Shown: one piece after another, positions 6,333 through 9,212 of the stretch
Numbering within the stretch: the first letter of the stretch is position 1
How the letters are laid out: each line of letters begins with the position of its first letter
Assembly (NCBI GenBank): GCA_021818565.1
Contig: JAKATV010000060.1
Coordinates: 1 to 9,212, forward strand
DNA length: 9,212 bases
Source of the DNA: Planctomycetota bacterium
Lineage (GTDB): Bacteria > Planctomycetota > Phycisphaerae > WQYP01
Direction of reading: 5' to 3'
Program-made: the position numbers and the translations under genes
The notes under the pieces: generated by a model
The model's input: only the letters and a program-made list of their open reading frames with translations
Databases searched by the model: none
Told to the model about the DNA's origin: nothing

Positions 6333-7724
6333 GTGAATGAACCTTCGGATGCGCTGGTATTTTTCGGGGCCACCGGCGACTTGGCCTATAAAAAGATATT
6401 CCCGTCGCTGCAATCCATGATCCGTCATGGTCATCTGGATATGCCGGTGATTGGTGTGGCCAAGGCCGGTTGGGATTTGGCACAGTTCAAGGCTCGGGCC
6501 AAGGCCAGTCTACAGGAGCACGGTGGGGGGATTAACGCGCCGGCGCTTAAGAAGCTCTGCGCACTGCTCCAATACGTGGATGGTGATTACCTGGATCCCG
6601 CTACGTTTACGCAGCTTCGCCAGACTCTTGGTGGTGCTGCGCATCCGCTGCATTATCTGGCCATACCGCCGAGCTTGTTTGGCAAAGTGGCTGAGGGATT
6701 GGCTCAATCGCAGTGCAACAAAGGGGCAAGAATTATTGCCGAAAAACCGTTTGGCCGGGATCTTAAATCCGCCAGGAAACTCAATGCCACACTCAGCCGC
6801 TATTTTTCGGAAGATGCGATTTTTCGCATTGATCATTACCTGGGCAAAGAGGCGGTGCAAAGCCTGCTGTATTCCCGATTTGCCAATACCATCTGGGAAC
6901 CGGTATGGAACCGCAATTATATTTCATCGGTGCAAATTACCATGGCCGAGGATTTTGGCGTGCAGGGCCGCGGAACATTTTATGAAGAGGCCGGGGCCAT
7001 TCGTGATGTCCTGGAGAACCATACGCTGCAACTGGTGGCCTGTTTAGCCATGGAAGCGCCCGCCGGCGAAGGCGAACCCTTGCGCGACGAGCGAGCCAAA
7101 GTGCTTTCCATGGTTCGCACGCTGACTCCGGCGGATGTGGTACGCGGGCAATTTGACGGCTATCGCAACGAACCCGGCGTGGCCAAACAGTCGAACGTGG
7201 AAACTTTCGCGGCCGTGCGGCTTTGGATTGACTCCTGGCGGTGGGCGGGTGTTCCCTTTTACCTTCGTGCCGGCAAGTGCCTGCCGATTTCCTGTACCGA
7301 AATTCTCGTGGAGTTCAAAAATCCTCCACAACAGGTTTTTGGCCGCAGTTCCGGCGGCCACCCCAACTACGTCCGTTTTCGGCTAAGCCCGCAGGTGGTG
7401 CTGGCCTTGGGGACGCGCGTTAAAAAAGTCGGCGAGCCCATGGCCGGAACTGATGTGGAACTCATCGCCCAGCGCCATCCCAAGGACGAAATGGAAGCTT
7501 ATGAACGCCTGCTGTTGGATGCGGCCCGGGGCGCATCCGAATTTTTCGCCCGTGAAGATCAGGTGGAACAAGCCTGGCGCATTGTGGATCCCATTTTGGG
7601 CAATGCAGTGCCGGTACATCCGTATGCCCGGGGTATGTGGGGGCCAAAAGAAGCGGCCAAACTCATTATCGGCGAAGGCACGTGGCACGACTCCAGCCAC
7701 GAAGCCAATGAAAAAAACAGCTAA
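6333..7724 (+). CDS. zwf: Glucose-6-phosphate 1-dehydrogenase
   Basis: It oxidises glucose 6-phosphate to 6-phosphogluconolactone, the entry step of the oxidative pentose phosphate and Entner-Doudoroff routes. The 463 residues are close to the usual length. Motifs: coenzyme-binding GATGDLAYKK at 12-21, EKPFG at 137-141, active-site RIDHYLGKE at 165-173 (D167, H168, K172), and RDVLENHTLQL at 224-234 with the catalytic His at 230. The C-terminal domain carries FYLRAGKCLP (309-318) and AYERLLLDAARG (389-400). The start is GTG at 6333, with AGGA at 6321-6324 eight bases upstream; no better ATG exists. The stop codon TAA (7722-7724) lies inside the left terminal repeat of the IS-like element, so the last one or two residues may come from the insertion. 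No 6-phosphogluconolactonase gene follows, unlike many zwf loci. Confidence 0.96.
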   Translation: MNEPSDALVFFGATGDLAYKKIFPSLQSMIRHGHLDMPVIGVAKAGWDLAQFKARAKASLQEHGGGINAPALKKLCALLQYVDGDYLDPATFTQLRQTLGGAAHPLHYLAIPPSLFGKVAEGLAQSQCNKGARIIAEKPFGRDLKSARKLNATLSRYFSEDAIFRIDHYLGKEAVQSLLYSRFANTIWEPVWNRNYISSVQITMAEDFGVQGRGTFYEEAGAIRDVLENHTLQLVACLAMEAPAGEGEPLRDERAKVLSMVRTLTPADVVRGQFDGYRNEPGVAKQSNVETFAAVRLWIDSWRWAGVPFYLRAGKCLPISCTEILVEFKNPPQQVFGRSSGGHPNYVRFRLSPQVVLALGTRVKKVGEPMAGTDVELIAQRHPKDEMEAYERLLLDAARGASEFFAREDQVEQAWRIVDPILGNAVPVHPYARGMWGPKEAAKLIIGEGTWHDSSHEANEKNS

Positions 7725-7741
7725 CCCAACCTTCGCACTTT
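7720..7741 (+). repeat. Left terminal inverted repeat of the IS1634-like element
   Basis: It starts GCTAACCCAACCTTCGCACT and pairs with 8379-8400 with one mismatch at 7724. It contains the zwf stop codon. Confidence 0.85.
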
Positions 7742-7749
7742 TTTGCGAA
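7732..7749 (+). terminator. Small hairpin just past zwf, possible weak terminator
   Basis: TTCGCA (7732-7737) and TGCGAA (7744-7749) pair around a T-rich loop and are followed by TTT. The stem is only 6 bp and half of it belongs to the IS repeat. Termination of the zwf transcript here is possible but weakly supported. Confidence 0.3.
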
Positions 7750-7838
7750 TTTAGCGCGCGGCCGGCCGTTGGCGGGGTGGCGGGTGGCGACGGCGTGCCG
7801 TGCGGGCCGGTAATTCTTGTCCTTTTTCCAAAACCCGT

Positions 7839-7849
7839 GTAGTGCCGAC
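7839..7849 (+). repeat. Direct repeat GTAGTGCCGAC, left copy
   Basis: An 11-base match to 8319-8329 in the same orientation. It lies inside the IS-like element, between the left terminal repeat and the transposase start. Role unknown. Confidence 0.6.
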
Positions 7850-7857
7850 CTACCCCC

Positions 7858-7884
7858 TTGACAGGCTGGGTAAAGTGGTAGACA
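7858..7884 (+). promoter_or_regulatory. Promoter-like sequence directly before the transposase fragment
   Basis: A perfect TTGACA (7858-7863), then 15 bases, then TAGACA (7879-7884), whose last base is the A of the ATG at 7884. No ribosome binding site is visible. If used, the message would be nearly leaderless or would start inside the gene. Confidence 0.4.
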
Positions 7885-8335
7885 TGTTTGTTCGTTGCAA
7901 GAAGCGTAAAAAGAATGGCAAGTGGCACGCGTATTACAGCGTGGTGGAGAATCGTCGTAGCGGTGCGGGCCAGGTGTCGCAGCGGCAGTTGTTGCATCTG
8001 GGAGAGCTCAACGCCGGACAAGAGGATCGTTGGCGCAAGAGCGTGGCGGTGTTTGACGAGCGGCGCCGGGCGACCGAAGAGATGCGGCTGTTTACCGAAG
8101 AACAGGCGATCACACCAAAGGAAGCGGATACGCGGCATCTGCGGGTATCCGCGATGCAACTGCGGCGGTGTCGGCATTATGGCGTTATGTCGAGCCGGAA
8201 GCGCAGCAACAACCGCTCCTGCGGGAGTTGGGGTTGGCACTACCGCCACAGCCGCCGCCGAAGCTGCGCGGCCGCCCCGACGGAGAGGTGACCATGGAAA
8301 CCCGGAAAGCCGGGGCTCGTAGTGCCGACTTTTAA
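7884..8335 (+). pseudogene. IS1634-family transposase, N- and C-terminal ends joined, catalytic core deleted
   Basis: From ATG 7884 the frame reads MFVRCKKRKKNGKWHAYYSV and on through ENRRSGAGQVSQRQLLHLGELNAG to VFDE and LRVSAMQLRRCRHYG (to about 8187), which follows the N-terminus of IS1634-type transposases. That frame then loses family character and stops at 8291. In another frame, from about 8168, a family-like C-terminus appears (EPEAQQQPLLRELGLALPPQ, then PPPKL), ending with TAA at 8333-8335. The simplest reading is an out-of-frame internal deletion that removed the DDE catalytic domain, with the junction around 8170-8195. It cannot transpose by itself. The C-terminal match is from memory of the family's Pro-rich ending and is less sure than the N-terminal one. 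Confidence 0.8.
8319..8329 (+). repeat. Direct repeat GTAGTGCCGAC, right copy
   Basis: Same orientation and sequence as 7839-7849. This copy codes for the last residues of the transposase C-terminal fragment. Confidence 0.6.
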
Positions 8336-8378
8336 GAAAAAACGGCCCTGGCGGCGCAGAATTGCCGCTGCCATCGCC

Positions 8379-8400
8379 AAAGTGCGAAGGTTGGGCTAGC
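8379..8400 (-). repeat. Right terminal inverted repeat of the IS1634-like element
   Basis: Read on the minus strand it starts GCTAGCCCAACCTTCGCACT, the inverse of 7720-7741 with one mismatch. It contains the TAG stop of the aldolase gene. Confidence 0.85.
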
Positions 8401-9212
8401 ACACGGACCTTTCCATATCCAGACTGTACCGGCCTTGCCGGGCCGCACTATTGCACCGTGCCCGGTGCAGCAGCGCCTGCCGCGCCGCGTTCCCCTTGGC
8501 CGCCCGGCCCGACCAGATTTCCAAAGCCGGCTGCTGGATCGCCCGGGAGAATGAGAAGGTCAGCGCCCAGGGCATTCGGGGGGCCCATCGGACATTCATC
8601 GCATTCAAACGCGCCGAGGCCGGTTCCGCCGGCTGGCCGCCCGACAAAAACGCCACCCCCGGCACGGCGGCGGGAACGGCTCGTAACAGGCACGTCACGG
8701 TAGCGTCCGCGACTTGATCCACGTCTGGCTGTTCGGAACAGTTGGCGCCGGCGAGCACCATATTGGGTTTCAGGATCAGACCTTCCAGCCGCACACGCTG
8801 GGCATGAAGCTGATGGAAAACGGTGCGCAGGACTTGCTCCGTGACTTCCCGGCAGTGCTCCAGGGAATGATTTCCGTCCATGAGCACTTCCGGTTCGACA
8901 ATCGGAACGAGTCCCGCATCCTGGCATACCGCGGCATAGCGCGCCAGCGCGTGGGCGTTGGCATCCATACCGCCCGGGGTGGGAATACCGTCGGCAATGG
9001 CAAGGACGGCGCGCCATTTGGCGAAACGGGCGCCCATCCGGGAATATTCCCGAACGCGTTCCGTCAAGCCGTCCAGCCCTTGCGTGATCTTTTCGCCGGG
9101 GAAACCAGCCAGCTCCCCGGTTCCCAGATCCACCTTGATGCCGGGGATGATGCCGGCCTGGTGAAGAGCATCCGCGAAGGGGGCGCCATTACTTATTTTC
9201 TGGCGGATCGTC
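8396..9212 (-). CDS. Fructose-bisphosphate aldolase, class I (Schiff-base type), N-terminus beyond right edge
   Basis: It reversibly cleaves fructose 1,6-bisphosphate to dihydroxyacetone phosphate and glyceraldehyde 3-phosphate. The visible 271 residues are in frame from the window edge, beginning TIRQKISNGAPFADALHQAG. An apparent start at 9133 is an internal Val codon. About 75-80 residues of the ~340-350-residue family are missing. In visible-fragment numbering: ARFAKWRAV (61-69, K65 matching muscle K146), EPEVLMDG (106-113), LEGLILKPNMV (142-152, with Schiff-base Lys K148 matching K229), FLSGGQ (188-193), and ALTFSFSRAIQQPAL (216-230, R223 matching R303). The catalytic set is therefore intact. 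The gene converges on zwf, and its stop codon TAG (8398-8396) lies in the IS terminal repeat. The final Cys codon sits at the repeat edge (8401-8399), so the natural C-terminus may have been altered slightly. It is not the DhnA-type class I enzyme. Confidence 0.95.
   Translation of the reverse strand, partial: TIRQKISNGAPFADALHQAGIIPGIKVDLGTGELAGFPGEKITQGLDGLTERVREYSRMGARFAKWRAVLAIADGIPTPGGMDANAHALARYAAVCQDAGLVPIVEPEVLMDGNHSLEHCREVTEQVLRTVFHQLHAQRVRLEGLILKPNMVLAGANCSEQPDVDQVADATVTCLLRAVPAAVPGVAFLSGGQPAEPASARLNAMNVRWAPRMPWALTFSFSRAIQQPALEIWSGRAAKGNAARQALLHRARCNSAARQGRYSLDMERSVC

Larger units (their letters stand above)
7720..8400 (+). mobile_element. Internally deleted IS1634-like insertion sequence
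   Basis: About 681 bases lie between inverted repeats at 7720-7741 and 8379-8400 (21 of 22 bases match) and enclose the start and end of an IS1634-type transposase. Full-length members carry a transposase of well over 500 residues; here the whole middle is missing. I could not fix a target duplication: a bare ACA flanks both sides (7717-7719 and 8401-8403), which is too short to count. The element sits between the convergent 3' ends of zwf and the aldolase gene. Confidence 0.8.

Noticed and set aside
7383..8402. 339-codon minus-strand frame between aldolase and zwf
   Set aside because: It is antisense to the 3' third of zwf and to the IS remnant, with shadow-like composition (Pro/His/Arg-rich, no domain).
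1..9212. CRISPR array, tRNA, rRNA, riboswitch or defence/toxin system
   Set aside because: No spaced direct repeats, cloverleaf or known aptamer core was seen, and no gene fits a defence family.

Overview
The window reads as a chromosomal segment from a GC-rich, Gram-negative-type bacterium. A Planctomycetota member, possibly Phycisphaerae-like, is the best guess. This rests on a secreted protein with a C-terminal sorting signal of the PEP-CTERM type (Pro-Glu-Pro, hydrophobic helix, Arg-Arg-Arg-Lys), on a eukaryote-like class I fructose-bisphosphate aldolase, and on the mix of RAYT and IS1634-like transposase remnants. Verrucomicrobiota cannot be excluded, and nothing here gives a species.

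Layout. Positions 1-1212 hold envelope or secreted functions on the minus strand: the 5' part of a signal-peptide protein that runs off the left edge, then a PEP-CTERM protein with a good sigma70-type promoter. Positions 1214-1527 are a wrecked REP-associated tyrosine transposase (RAYT) between two inverted hairpin repeats. Positions 1539-4188 (minus strand) carry a GH15 glucoamylase preceded by a 34-residue membrane peptide. From a shared promoter region (about 4189-4342) a plus-strand cluster runs the other way: a Cof-type HAD phosphatase, a short-type 6-phosphogluconate dehydrogenase (gnd) and glucose-6-phosphate dehydrogenase (zwf). Positions 7720-8400 are an internally deleted IS1634-like element with recognisable terminal inverted repeats. 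The window ends in a class I aldolase on the minus strand whose N-terminus lies beyond the right edge.

How the genes fit together. The core is a carbohydrate-oxidation locus. Glucoamylase has no visible signal peptide and so probably releases glucose from internal glycogen or maltodextrin. After phosphorylation by a kinase not present here, Zwf oxidises glucose 6-phosphate and Gnd oxidatively decarboxylates 6-phosphogluconate. Aldolase belongs to the adjoining glycolysis/gluconeogenesis. No 6-phosphogluconolactonase gene is visible. The two divergent arms each have an exact TATAAT hexamer in the shared intergenic region, which suggests they may be controlled together.

Most unusual content. 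Both mobile-element remnants have lost their transposase core while keeping their ends. The stop codons of both zwf and the aldolase lie inside the terminal repeats of the IS-like element. A tiny Met/Trp-rich membrane peptide leads the glucoamylase operon. I see no CRISPR array, tRNA, rRNA, defence system or clearly new multi-gene system.
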